Positions 1 to 10,989 of a stretch of DNA of 64,000 bases are shown piece after piece. Every line of letters starts with the position of its first letter. Position 1 is the stretch's first letter. Made by a program: the position numbers and the translations under genes. The notes beneath the pieces were generated by a model. The model saw only the letters and a list, made by a program, of their open reading frames with translations, made no database searches and was not told where the DNA came from. The stretch spans positions 60,228,583 to 60,292,582 of the forward strand of contig CM047808.1 in NCBI GenBank assembly GCA_026214975.1, given 5' to 3'. This stretch comes from Gentiana macrophylla (Eukaryota; Streptophyta; Magnoliopsida; Gentianales; Gentianaceae).

Positions 1-174
1 ACTTCTCCGACTGAGTGACTACTTCACTTGACTGCTTTTATAGTTACTTCTCTAGTCAAGTGGCTGCTTTACTTGACTGCATGATTTCTACTTTGCTGTT
101 GATTTTATGTTGTTTATCAGCCGATAGAGGTTCACTTCACTAATTTTAATTTTGTGTGAGATCGGTGTACACCT
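1..174 (-). repeat. Left part of a Copia/SIRE LTR (copy F), split by element A
   Basis: This stretch aligns with about 60367-60545 of LTR copy G; both hold the run from the Ser-Thr-rich-looking CT repeats to GATAGAGGTT and the GTGTACACC block. The continuation of G after that point is found again at 57300, on the far side of element A. So one LTR was split by A, with TSD CACCT at 170-174 and 57295-57299. The LTR reads in the minus direction, as C and G do. Its outer left end lies beyond the window. Confidence 0.88.
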
Positions 175-1956
175 TGTTGAGAATAAAATTTTAGTTTTGA
201 TGATGATTCATCTTATTTAGTTACTTGTTTGTTTACACCCCATTGATGAAGTGCTGAAACTAGCTGTTATAGTGAAGAGCTAAAAGATGTCTAGAACTGA
301 ATGTATAGGCTTTACTAGAGTTTGATAATTGTATAGGTTATATCAGACAAGCACTATAATAGTTAGAGTGTCGTAGAACTGAAAACTGGAAATCATCTTG
401 AAAAATGGAACATGACACAAAACTGAAAGATGTACACCTAAAACTTAAGTCGTACTCAGGCGAAGAAGGTAAGTTTCTTTGAGGACACAAACTCGGTTCA
501 CTTATCCGAAATCAAGCCTGAGGTACAAACTCGATATTTGAAGAGGCGATGGACATAGAATCATTTGTAAAAGATTGAAGAAGCGAGGTTTGGACTCAGT
601 TATGAGACTTAAGCCGAGACTATAAAGTTAGAATTCAGGTAAGTCTATAATGGCCTGAACTGACTTTATGGATCTTGAAGAAGACCTAAGCATCATAAGG
701 ACAATGCTATCTTAGATGATTTGTTTAAGGAATGGTGTAATGTGATTAAGCCATATAAAATCAGATAAATAGAGTACTAAGTTTGAAGAAGAGTAAAAAC
801 TCAGTTAATGCTCTAAGTCAGTTAAATAGCTGGCCGACATACTCGGTATAAAAGCCGGACAAGATACTCAACTTTATAGTCGACCATCCAAGCAAGCGAA
901 GGACACTTGAACATTATAAAACAAGGATTTTTATTGGATGAAGAACTGACATGTCAGAACCGTCACTGACACCTGACATCTGAAAATATAAACGTTGATG
1001 TAATTCAAATTCAAGCAAGATGAATGTTGGACCTCACTCTTTAAATAGAGGACTTGGTATCAAGAATCAAACACCGAATTAACAAGATTACAAGCGTTAT
1101 TGTGCTCAAGTCTATTTCATCTGAATTGTTATTTGCGCTCAATAAGATCATATCTAGATTTCTTCAAGTGTTCAAGCTACATCTATCATATCCAGATTTC
1201 GACACTTAGAAGAACCACAAGCAAGAATAAATTTATTGATTCTCATCCCAACTTTGATTCTTAATCAATGGTTTAGACTGTGAAGCAATGCGGTCAAGGA
1301 TCTACCAAGGACAGTTGTGTCATTTGCAGCCGGGTAGACAGTGTTTGTGGTGGTAGCTGGTGAAGAGGCAATACAACCCTCCAAGGACCAGTGGTTCAAG
1401 TATTTGAAGAGAAGCAATCAAACCTGTTCTTTGATTGTTTAGATAGTGACACTAGGGATTAGTCAAGGACTATCGTTTAGGACTTTTTGTACCAGCGTAC
1501 CCCAAAGAGTTCTAGGGGAACTTTCTTCCTACATCATAAAGAAAGAGTGGAGTGACATGATTACACCACCTGGAACCACTATAATTCTTGCTCTACTTAC
1601 TTTACACATTTACATTCAGTCATTTACTTATACGACATTTATTATTATTTATCGACAGATAATTGAACCTAATGTTATACTTACTCACGATTCACAAAGC
1701 GTGATCACTGTAATTCAGTTTTGTAAACTTAGCTTTTTCTTATAGAAACAACAAGATCCAGATAAAGGCTTAAACTTAAATCTGCTGCCGTTGACTCAGT
1801 TTTGTTATAAGTCAATTCGACTAAGACTCAGCTTAGTCAGCTCAACGCCACAAAAGTTAAAACTGAACCTTAATTGTTATAAATTTAGTTTTTGGTGACA
1901 AGTTTATTCACCCCCCTCCCCTCTAAACTTGTGTCAGCCTTTCCAAGGGACCAACA
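175..1956 (+). repeat. Element A 5' LTR
   Basis: It starts TGTTGAGAATAAAA and ends GGGACCAACA, and matches 55517-57294 along its length. The 3' copy has a clear TATA box (TATAAATA, 56386-56393), but the matching place here reads TTTAAATAG near 1042, so the promoter of the 5' copy is probably weakened. An open frame of 99 codons at 1446-1745 lies inside the LTR and has no family signature, so I do not call it a gene. Confidence 0.95.
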
Positions 1957-1970
1957 ATTGGTATCAGAGC
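1957..1970 (+). promoter_or_regulatory. Element A primer-binding site (tRNA-iMet type)
   Basis: ATTGGTATCAGAGC follows directly after the LTR terminus ACCAACA. TGGTATCAGAGC is the standard plant Copia primer site, complementary to the 3' end of initiator methionine tRNA, and primes minus-strand DNA synthesis. Confidence 0.93.
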
Positions 1971-2098
1971 AGTGTTATTTAACAAGTCATTGTTGAAAAC
2001 TCACTTGCTCTAGTTTATCTCCTCTAGTTGTTCTCCTAGAATAGCTCGGTTTTTCAGTTTCCAGTCTTGGCATAATCCAATTTTCATTCACTCACACA
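1971..2098 (+). other. Element A leader between primer site and gag
   Basis: A short untranslated leader with no ORF or structure that I recognise. The gag start at 2099 follows it. Confidence 0.6.
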
Positions 2099-2590
2099 AT
2101 GGATAACCATCAGTATGCGGGACAGATGCTAATGTGTAAAATGGACATATTTGATGAATACAAACGTCGTTTTCAGGCATTCCTAGCAGCCACACATGAA
2201 GAAATGATGGATGTACTCACTGATGGACCTATCCAAATCACTCACATGCAAACTATCTATGGTGAACAAGTTACAGTTCCCAAACCAAAGAGCAAATGGA
2301 CCGGTGATGATCTAAAAAGGAATAACCTGAACAATGTTGCCATGGATATCATACTCAGAACTCTTGACAGCAACATGTATCTGAAGGTCAAGGTTTGCAA
2401 CGCTATAAAAGAAATATGGGAGAAACTCCAACTGGTTTGTGAAGGAACTGACTCCATCAAAGAAAACAAAATCACAGTTGCAAAACAGAAGTTTGAAAAT
2501 TTCAAGATGAATTCAGGCGAGAATATTGATCAGATGGAAACCAGATTCAGCGCTATCATGGATGAATTAGCACTCCTCAAGATTGAGTAT
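2099..2590 (+). pseudogene. gag: Element A gag, N-terminal part (split by element Z)
   Basis: The frame opens with MDNHQYAGQM, nearly the same as the gag start of element B on the minus strand at 49831 (MDNNQYARTM). About 164 codons follow, open throughout, including a W-L-CEGTDSIKENK segment and the motif FxxFKMNSGENIDQMETRFSAI, typical of Copia UBN2-like gag. Gag forms the virus-like particle in the cytoplasm. The frame ends because Z inserted after the Glu-Tyr codons (TSD AGTAT, 2586-2590). The same protein resumes at 10995 after Z. This start is chosen because B begins at the equivalent methionine and the primer site lies 130 bases upstream. Confidence 0.92.
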
Positions 2591-4379
2591 TGATAGCAAA
2601 ATACTTAACCGCTAACTTTGACCGACAGAGTATCGGGTCAACCGTAGTACAGTGGTCTCAAGGTCGAATCCAGAGGGAGTAATGTCTAAGTACCAAAGTC
2701 GACTTAGAACTTAGTTCAGGTCAAAATAGTGGTGGAGAGATATTATACTAGTGCAAAAGTAAAGATTATACTAATGAGTTTACTTCTAAGTATTAAAGGG
2801 TATAGTCGAACTATGATCCCACGAGCTACTTTTACCCCTAAGGAAAGACTTAACAGGGAGCGTGTCTTAACCGACCTACCTATCCAATGTAGTTTAACGA
2901 CATCCGCGGGTGCCAACTCCTAATTCTGGCGATTAGACTAAACAACTCGATCTAACCACCCTATGTGAAGTTAATTAATTCTCCCTTTAGAAAACCGATT
3001 AACCTAACATGATTAAGCTCTAGAGTCACTCGAACAACGATGACAAACCTCTGTATTGGGTTTGGACCTAACAACTAGGCTGAATCTACGCAACGATCCT
3101 AAAACCCCTTATCCCACATCTCACCGCAAAATGCATCTATAAGTTTGATGTGTGACAGTGAACTAGGTGATCAATCTAATTCAAAGACGTTTGAAATAAG
3201 TTTTAGGACGTGGATTAATCGTTAAAACATAATATTACGCACTACACAACTCCCTATCTCATCCCCCTTAGGGTTTTCGCTCGCTTTCACATAATTCGAC
3301 TACACATGAATTTAGCTACTCATAATTATGCTAATAAACAAAATAAGAATTGAACTCATGCTATAAATAATAAACGAGAAAGTATTCATTACCATAAAAC
3401 TGAGAAGAAATCTGATCTGAAAAAGTATGACGAAATAATCCACCAAAAGAACAATCTTTGGAACTTGAAACGTAAAACTAAGCTATAGAAAGTGTTTAGA
3501 ATCAAAGGATGTTATCTAAGGAATCAAGGGATCAAAGGGTGATCAAACTACACTAAAATCGCACCAAAATCGCTCAAGAGAATCTAAAGTCGACAAAACA
3601 TGATGAGGGCCTGAATGAGCTGCGTATTTATATATTAGGTCGAAATCTGCTGCTGTCGGTCCCGGACGCCCGTCTGGTCCATGTCAGACGCCCGTCCGCC
3701 TGGAAAACATGAAGATATTAGGGTTTTGCTTTCATTGGATGGGCGTTCGCATTCCTCTGAACGCCCGTCTGGTGAATCGTGACTTGAGGCTTTTTGAACC
3801 CTGGACGCGCATCTAGAACTCTAGACGCTCGTATGTGTTAAATGAGCTTCTTGAATCGGGCTGAGCCTAACCAAACGCCCGTCTGAGGGTCTTTTGGACG
3901 CCCGTCCAGCTAAAAACATAACTTTCTGAATGAAGTGTCGATACTGTGGATGCCTTCCTGGGATGGGCAAATGCCCGTCTGGTGTAAGCTTCCTTCAGAC
4001 GCCCGTCTGACTTGCCCAAACGCCCGTCTGGCTTGATTCCACTCCAAACTTGGCTTTTCTTCCACTTTCACTCAATTTTCGTCTCATGAACACATTTCTC
4101 AGTCCAAAATATCGCCTTCCGGGTCCTCGAGTCACCTAAGTCCTGCAATAACATAGACAAACAAACACCACGCATAATTCCGCAAGACAAAAGCGCTCGG
4201 AAAAGAGTGAAATATCGCTAAAAAGGCGGAGTTTACCATCGATATGAAAGTTTAACTCCCCGTGCGTATAACTCTCGATATTACTCTCAAAACGGTCTAT
4301 ATCTACACAAAACATGCCAATAAGGTGATAAACGGGGGTTAAACTGCACACCAAAGTACAGTAAACTTGACTCCCATCA
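2591..4379 (-). repeat. Element Z 3' LTR (complete, 1789 bp)
   Basis: Read on + it starts TGATAGCAAAATAC and ends ACTCCCATCA. Its last 360 bases match 10633-10989. On the minus strand a TATA box (TATATAAATA, about 3624-3637) lies just downstream of a block of short GC-rich repeats (3666-4031), as expected for U3 followed by the transcription start. Two further ORFs inside the LTR copies (near 4136 and 10746, minus) are duplicates of each other and are LTR sequence, not genes. Confidence 0.94.
3666..4031 (-). repeat. Array of short ACGCCCGTCTG-type repeats in the U3 of the Z LTR
   Basis: About eleven exact or near copies of ACGCCCGTCTG occur here, at roughly 3666, 3686, 3740 (inverted), 3759, 3803, 3824, 3874, 3898, 3970, 3996 and 4019. 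Spacing is irregular, 15 to 70 bases. They sit directly upstream of the minus-strand TATA box. The same motif recurs in both orientations at 8429-8640 inside the element. Known LTR U3 regions often hold repeated enhancer motifs; that role here is inferred. Confidence 0.85.
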
Positions 4380-4392
4380 ACCACCCCACACT
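4380..4392 (-). promoter_or_regulatory. Element Z polypurine tract
   Basis: On the minus strand AGTGTGGGGTGGT ends exactly where the LTR starts (TGATGGGAGT). Position and composition fit the primer for plus-strand DNA synthesis, and fix Z as a minus-strand element. Confidence 0.85.
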
Positions 4393-6253
4393 TAGCCTTT
4401 GCTCGTCCTCGAGTAAGTTAGGCGCTGTAAAACAGACCATGGGATCAACTTTACGACACATGCATAGCGCTCATGACATCAAGGCAAAAGTAAAGTAGAC
4501 AATGAACGTACACCGCTTGACTCTATCGTACCACGAAAACGAAGTGTGTTTGATATAGACCGAGGACTACACTCAAAATGATCACCGGCTTTGAATACCG
4601 GCCAAATGACTACACGCAGCTCATACCGGGCTAGAATCTCCACTAATCGAGGCAACCAAGGCTAAATGCGGTCAAGTAGGACTTGAAGGGTTATAATGTC
4701 AAGCTCGGGACGGGGTTAATCGAAAGGAAATTTCGGGACTGGAGAAAGAGAAAAACACGAGTGAACCTAATCATTTCATGTATTCTTGCTTTGAAAGCAT
4801 ACCAAACCACACAAAAATTATTTCGATTCTTTCTGTACTCATTTATAAACAACCACAACCTTAACATCATACTCTTATTTATTCAAAACATCCTTCCTTG
4901 ACCTCTTCTTTTTTTTCAACTTATTCAAACTTCTTCTCTCTTTTTTTCTTTATTTTCATTGCTTTTCATCATTTTCATTTTTTTAATTTTGTTTTCCAAT
5001 TTTCTTTCTCAACTTTATACTCTTCCTCGAACCAACAAGCCTCACAATAGATTCGTCGAGCTCCTCCCCTTCATTATATTAGCTCGTACCAACCAACTCC
5101 TCTCAAAACATGCACCATCTTCTCACCCCACACTTGCTTCAAAGCAAGTGTGTAAAAATAACAATTAAGTCCACTCGTAGGGTGATCAAAAGGATTGTGA
5201 CCAACAATAAAGCTCAGGGGTTAGGGTAATACTGAGGCTAAGTAACCAAACGGCTCATTTCGGACGGTGGTCAGACCGTCCTATCAAGGCTTAGAGGTGT
5301 TACGAGGGTATAATGTTGGGATTTTGGATTATTTGGCTCTGGCTAGGTCAAAGAAGCGCCATAACTCTCATCCCATATCCAGCCTAGGTTAACCTTTCTA
5401 TTTCGCCTCGAAACTAGTGGTACAAGTGCGTATAGAAACCAGAGTAAGTGCAACCAAGGTCTACGTGCAATAAAAAGGGTTCGTATCGTGACAAAATAAA
5501 ATCGCCCGGCATACATTACTCGTTTACTAAGACATCCACCAAATCCATCGTGAGAAACATGCATCTAATGCGGTGTCAAACCGTGAAAATTTTTAAAATT
5601 TTAAGCCACGAACTGACTCGAAAACGGACATTAACTAAGCATATCACAATTAATGGCACATTTATCAATCGAAATAATAAAGCTAAGTCGTCTCCACCCC
5701 CACTTCGAATGAAGCACTGTCCTCAGTGTGTGAATGAGATAGAAAAGGAGACTTAGCTTTAGACCCGGCAGAAAGGCGCTATCGAATCCCGTAACAGCCG
5801 TGAGAAAACACGACCCCAATCCCTATACCAAAACAAAAACAACCACAGAAAAGCATGCACGGGACGTGGTCCTCGTGCCAAAATATTGGGTAGGGAAGGG
5901 GAATAACAATAAAACGGCCCTGTCACGTCAGAAAACTTGATATGCAAGTGTAAAGCACACAGTGGATCGCTATAGATGGATAAATTACCCAAGTGGGTTA
6001 AAGCACAGAACATCTATGCGTAAAAGATAAAAACACAGAAGTTTGACATATAAAAATGCTCCACAATGTGTACCAAAATCCAAACACCAGTACGAATGTG
6101 CCTTAAGGCTTACAAAACCCATAATAAAATTATCAATTCAAAACCGATAGTAGCATCAAATAACATACAAATGTATCAAAAAGACTCAACAGCTCCTAAA
6201 CAACCCGAACACCGGGCACAGACGGTGAAAGGAACAGCATAAAACAAAGAAAA
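4393..6253 (-). other. Element Z 3' untranslated region, no gene
   Basis: Some 1.86 kb between the extra ORF stop and the polypurine tract. It holds no frame with recognisable similarity. A pyrimidine-rich stretch on + at about 4905-4995 is purine-rich in the sense of the element and may be a secondary polypurine tract. Long spacers between the extra ORF and the 3' LTR are usual in Athila elements. Confidence 0.7.
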
Positions 6254-7813
6254 TCACGTCTGGCCAGGTGCTACGTCATCACCAGCAGTGGTGGCACTGT
6301 CTATAGGAGCATCAGTTGGAACTCCGGTCTCGGCCGCCTCAGCCTCAACCGTCCCCTCGTCAGATGACGATGCATCCTCCGCCACGATCTGCGTGATGGC
6401 CCCCTCAATTTCCTCGAAGAAGTGGTAGTCCATGGTGCTCGGGGCAAAAGCCGCCGGATCCCTCGGCAGTCGACCCTCACTCATCAGCATTAAGAGAGTT
6501 AGAATATTGCTCTGCGTTTGCTGCTGATCTTCCATCCAGTTCCGGAAACTGTTAGCCATGCTCAACCTCATCCTCATAGAGGGAGAAATAGAAGGAACTG
6601 GTGGTGCCGGAGTCGGAGCCGAGGACGAACTGGGCTGCTGTGCTGCCATTCGCTCTAGCTGTGCCAGGGGCCTTACTTTTTCTCTATACAACAACCGAGG
6701 ATTCTTAGGCCGGTGATCCTCCTTATACTCCGGGACCCGAGCATCCTAACACAAGCTATAAATCAGATGAGGGCAAATCAGGCAGCGGGTGTAGATCTTC
6801 TGGTTCATGGCCAACTCATCATAAATGGCTTGACCCACATCCACATTTAACTTAAAATTGAGGGCATACAGCATCCCTAGATCGCCAATGTGGAAATGGG
6901 TCAGGTTGTTCATAGGTAGAAACCGGTTCTGGATAAATCGGCATTGGACTTTCCAATCCTCCACCCACGTCGTCGTGACCAACTCTTTTCTCACCCCACC
7001 GCCGCCAAGAGTCCAAGGTACATCCGGGCATACCAACAACCGGAGATCCTCTAACGGGTCCTCGCCCGCATCCTGCTTCGCCTTTATTGCCTCTTTATAA
7101 TCTAAACCCTCGAAAGGGGCCTGTCCATATTTATCATTGATCACCTTGGCACTAAGCGGGAATTGGACTCCCCGAACCTTAACCATCCCCGTTTCTAGGC
7201 TTGACTCCGAAAGATTTGCGTAAAACTCACGCACCAAATTTGCATTCACTTTCACCTCCGGGGTTGTCATCAACTCTTTCCACTTCCTATTGGTCAGGTT
7301 TTTCACGAAATTCTTGTCCACGTTATACTCATGGAAGGCTCGCTCTGTAAGCATTGTGCGGGTCAAGTAGTGCTTTTTATAGACCTCTAAAGCCTTGGAA
7401 TTGATAAACCTTCTTGCCAAAGGAATCGGGGGACCTCCAGTTCCTGCTCTCTGAGTTATAACCGGCTCCACAATTGGCTCACCCCCTTCAACCCTAGCTT
7501 CAGGGGCAGCCCTAGCTTCAGGTGCAGCCCTAGGCTCCCTTATGCCTTGCTCAGCACTAGGTCCCGGCTCAACTGTTCTCTTCCTCACCAACGGCTCATC
7601 ATCCATCTCAAACTCGGACTCATCTCTCAAGGATACCCTAGCCTGACTCTAGGCTGCCCTAGGAGGATTTTGCCTTTCTCGGATCTCGATTCCTCGGTTG
7701 GGGTTAACCGGTCTAGGTTCAACTACCTTTTTCTTCTTACCCGCATCCCGAGCTATTTATTTCCCAAAACGTTTATGGCCTGAGGCCCCCTCTTTACCAC
7801 CAGTATGCACCAT
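6254..7813 (-). pseudogene. Element Z extra ORF (Athila-type, putative plant transposon protein domain)
   Basis: Translation probably began at the minus-strand ATG at 7813 (MVHTGGKEG). A stop follows after FGK, a second frame is entered near 7755, and another stop lies near 7650. The main frame 7630-6749 is open for 294 codons, then a TAG at about 6746 separates it from an in-frame tail ending at 6254. The N-terminus is charged and rich in Pro/Glu/Ala, with a triple repeat of EARAAPEAR type. The middle has a folded-looking domain with KWKELMTTPEVKVNANLVRE and VQFPLSAKVINDKYG, followed by GMLYALNFKLNVDVGQAIYDEL. This arrangement fits the putative plant transposon protein domain seen in Athila ORF3. 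The C-terminus is Ala/Ser/Pro-rich with an acidic end. These ORFs were once called env-like; I see no signal peptide or membrane anchor. Function is unknown. Confidence 0.8.
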
Positions 7814-8927
7814 TATATCTCACACTAAACGTCCACAACAAACCCAAAGACAAACATCTCAACACACAACCCGATTATCGTCCAAACGGGATTTCCCAAC
7901 AAAACACCAATCCAACCACATCAAAACCGACCCACAATCGCAATTCAAACATCCATAATCAATTAAAGGCACCCTCAGATCATCATCAAAGCAAAAACAA
8001 CACAAAACAAAGAAACACAAGCCCAATCAGTGGCAGTTCATTTAAGGGTCGACTCGAACATCAAACCCAAAAAAAAACACGAATTAAAACATGAAAATCT
8101 TAGAGATTCTCACCAATAGGGATGCTAGGATGATGATGGAAGTGATTAGAAGCCCGAACGATGCACTATACGGCCAAAGTTTTGATTTTTGTACGTTGAA
8201 AACCGTCCTTTCTAGGGTCTCGAATCCGGCCTAAAAGTGTTTGTTGGTGGATTTGGGTTTGTGAAATGAAGAGAAGAGATCAAGAGGTGTTTGGGGGACT
8301 TTGAATCGCTCCGATCTGATCAATAACGAAGATTTTAGGTGAAAAGGGGGTGAAAGGTCGGGTTTGGTGATTTTGAAAACTGATTCGAAAAGGTTTGAAG
8401 AGGCTGGGGTATTTATAGAGGGGGAGGCAGACGGGCGTCCGGCCCATCCGGACGAGCGTCTGCCTGAGCATTGAAGAACTGGACGAGCGTTTGGGTCACT
8501 CCAGACGCTCGTTTGCCTTATCAGAAACTCATACAGAGTTGGGCGATTTTGGACGGACGAGCGTCTGCCTAGGGCAGACGCCCGTCTGAAGGCCAACTCA
8601 GGCGGACGGGCGTTTGAAGAGTCTGAACGCTCGTCCGACCCCAGCTCAATGCAAAACACAGAAATCTTGATCCCTTGTGATTTTAACCTTTATTCCAACA
8701 CCATTTATTATCAATACCTCAGAAAACTCAGAAAAATGTGGGTTGCCTCCCACCGAGCGCATTTCTTTTAAATTGTTGGTTCGACAAATGACTTATATTG
8801 TACCGGTTTTTTCAAAGTTATACTACCGGCACGAATGAGGAAGCGAGGATAGAAAGATGTGATGGTGGAATGATAACAGTAAAATCGTCAACGTTTAAAG
8901 TCCATGACGAGACTCAGAACAGATTAA
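7814..8927 (-). promoter_or_regulatory. Spacer between integrase and extra ORF of Z, with a U3-like promoter block
   Basis: After the integrase end, the minus strand shows the near-palindrome GGTGGGAGGCAACCCAC (about 8740), a motif often found behind Athila pol. At 8429-8640 there are about eight copies of GACGAGCGTCTG / ACGCCCGTCTG, the motif family of the LTR U3. A TATA box (CTATAAATACC, minus, 8408-8418) follows directly, and the extra ORF starts about 600 bases further on. The order repeats-TATA-leader-ORF mirrors the LTR. That it starts a separate transcript for the extra ORF is inference. An ORF here (8231-8659 minus) spans the repeats and is not convincing. Confidence 0.65.
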
Positions 8928-10640
8928 TCACGGCTCGGGATCAGTCAAATGCACAATCTCGAGAGCCTCATTGAATGGTAACTTTTCATACTTTTTAAGA
9001 CGAAGGCCATTCGTGATGAACGTCCCATGCTTCAGATGTGTTACCTCGATGGCTCCCGAGTTGAAAACTCGCAACACCGTATATGGTCCCGACCATCTCG
9101 ACTTAAGTTTGCCTTGAAACAAATGGAGGCGAGTGTTATAGAGAAGGACCTCATCACCTACGTTGAAAACACGCGGTTTGATCAACTTATCGTGAAGCAT
9201 CTTGGTCTTCTCCTTATACTTCGCCGAAAAGTCGTAAGCTTGAAGGTGAAACTCATCTAACTCGTTCAACTGGGCCATCCTTCTCTCACCGATTAATGCG
9301 TTGTCCATATTCAGATTCATTATCGCCCAAAAGGCCTTATGCTCTACCTCTACGGGGAGATGGCAAGCCTTGCCAAAAACAAGCATGTAGGGTGACATAC
9401 CTATGGGTGTCTTGAACGCAGTTCGGTGTGCCCAAAGTGCATCATCCAACTCCTTCGACCAATCCTTAAGGTTGGAGTTGACGGTCTTCTCCCGGATTCA
9501 CTTGATTCCCCGATTGGATACCTCTACTTGGCCACTAGTCTAGGGGTGGTAGGCAGTGCCTAACTTATGAGTGACCCCATACTTCATTAAAAGATTATCA
9601 AATTCTCTATTGGCAAAGTGACTTCCATTGTCACTTATTATCTCTAGAGGTACTCCAAACCGGGATAAAATATATTTAAGAAACCTTATGACTACATGTT
9701 TGTCATTAGTGGGTGAAGCAATTGCCTCAACCCACTTTGAAACGTAGTCACGGGAGACAAGAATGTACTTATTCCCAAAAGAAGATGGATATGGTCCCAT
9801 GAAGTCCAAACCCCATATGTCAAAAACCTCACACACTATTATCGGTTTCTGGGGCATCTCATTTCTCTTGGAAATCCTTCCAGAGCGTTGACAGGCATCA
9901 CACGTCTTAACATACACATGTGCATCCTTGAAGATAGTGGGCCAGTAGAACCCACTTTGTAACACCTTCAACGTTGTTCTCTCGCCCAAGAAGTGGCCAC
10001 CGGCCTCTTTATCATGGCAGAACGAGAGAATACTCACTATCTCACTGTCATCCACACACCTCCTCAAGATTCCATCTGCACACAGCCTAAACAATAAGGG
10101 GTCTTCCCACACATATCGGTTCACCTCGCTATAGAACTTCTTCTTCTGATTCTCATCAAATTCAGGATCTATGAATCCACACTTGTGATAATTCACAAAA
10201 GGGGCATACCATGGATTACCTTTCTTCCCTCTCTGAATAAAATTACCCCGCTTAACCGGGAGCATCGTATCCACTATGAATAACTGCTCAGCCCAAAAAC
10301 GGTCATCAATATCAACTTTGACAAAACATCTCTCTTCACCCGGCTCCATTCTACTCAGATGGCCAGCTACTACGTTCTCACATCCCTTTCTATTCTCAAT
10401 CTCCACGTCGAACTCTTAAAGGAGTAAGATCCACCTTAACAAGCATGGTTTTGCATCCTTCTTGGAAAATAGGTATTGCAACGCGGCGTGGTCAGTGTGA
10501 ACTATGACTTTCGACCCAACCAAGTACGACCGGAATTTGTCGAAAGCAAAAACGACGGCGAAAAGTTCCTTCGCAATTGTGGCATACTTTTGTTGAGCCG
10601 AGTTCAGGGTAAGGCTGGCATACTTTTGTCCCCCCGTCTG
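8928..10640 (-). pseudogene. pol: Element Z pol remnant: RNase H and integrase
   Basis: Minus-strand order is RNase H end, integrase zinc finger, catalytic core, C-terminal domain. RNase H is seen from about 10637 to 10420, with [17 protein letters not shown] and the HTDHAAL motif. A TAA (about 10413) sits where related elements have Gln. The integrase has an HHCC finger ([13 protein letters not shown]), then GLDFMGPYP and SDNGSHF with the first two catalytic Asp; the third acidic residue is expected in GQVEVSNR, just past a TAG at about 9539, and a further TGA lies near 9498. The C-terminal part 9449-8928 is open and has the Athila signature GKACHLPVE. All three stops look like point changes, so the pol decayed recently. 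Gag, protease and RT are gone. Confidence 0.92.
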
Positions 10641-10989
10641 GCTTGATTCCACTCCAAACTTGGCTTTTCTTCCACTTTCACTCAATTTTCGTCTCATGAA
10701 CACATTTCTCAGTCCAAAATATCGCCTTCCGGGTCCTCGAGCCACCTAAGTCCTGCAATAACATAGCCAAACAAACACCACGCATAATTCTGCAAGACAA
10801 AAGTGCTCAGAAAAGAGTGAAATATCGCTAAAAAGGCGGAGTTTACCATCGATATGACAGTTTAACTCCCCGTGCATATAACTCTCGATATTACTCTCGA
10901 AACGGTCTATATCTACCCAAAACATGCCAATAAGGTGATAAACGGGGGTTAAACTGCACACCAAAGTACAGTAAAGTTAACTCCCATCA
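10633..10989 (-). repeat. Element Z 5' LTR remnant (outer 357 bp only)
   Basis: It matches 4021-4379 closely, from CCCGTCTGGCTTG to the terminus CCCATCA. At about 10633 the match stops abruptly and RNase H coding sequence begins, so a deletion removed most of the 5' LTR, the primer site, gag, protease and RT. A single frame (10745-10416, minus) now runs from LTR sequence into RNase H. Confidence 0.93.

Larger units (their letters stand above)
2591..10989 (-). mobile_element. Element Z: Athila-like Ty3/gypsy retrotransposon, minus strand, internally deleted
   Basis: The outer ends are TGATAGC and CCCATCA, with TSD AGTAT at 2586-2590 and 10990-10994. The left LTR is complete (2591-4379). The right LTR keeps only its outer 357 bases and is fused to RNase H. 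In minus order there remain RNase H, integrase, a promoter-like block, an extra ORF, a long 3' untranslated region, the polypurine tract and the 3' LTR. RNase H before integrase is the gypsy order. The integrase C-terminal motif [21 protein letters not shown] and the extra ORF are typical of Athila. Gag, protease, RT and the primer site are missing, so Z can no longer move by itself. Confidence 0.94.

Noticed and set aside
1446..1745. 99-codon ORF in the A LTR
   Set aside because: Within LTR sequence, broken in the 3' copy, no signature.
4136..4384. ORF duplicated at 10746-10964, possible conserved protein
   Set aside because: It lies in the outer part of the Z LTR, present in both LTR copies; there is no family signature.
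8231..8659. 142-codon minus ORF over the GC-rich repeats
   Set aside because: It spans the repeat block and the TATA box, and overlaps another frame; composition follows the repeats.
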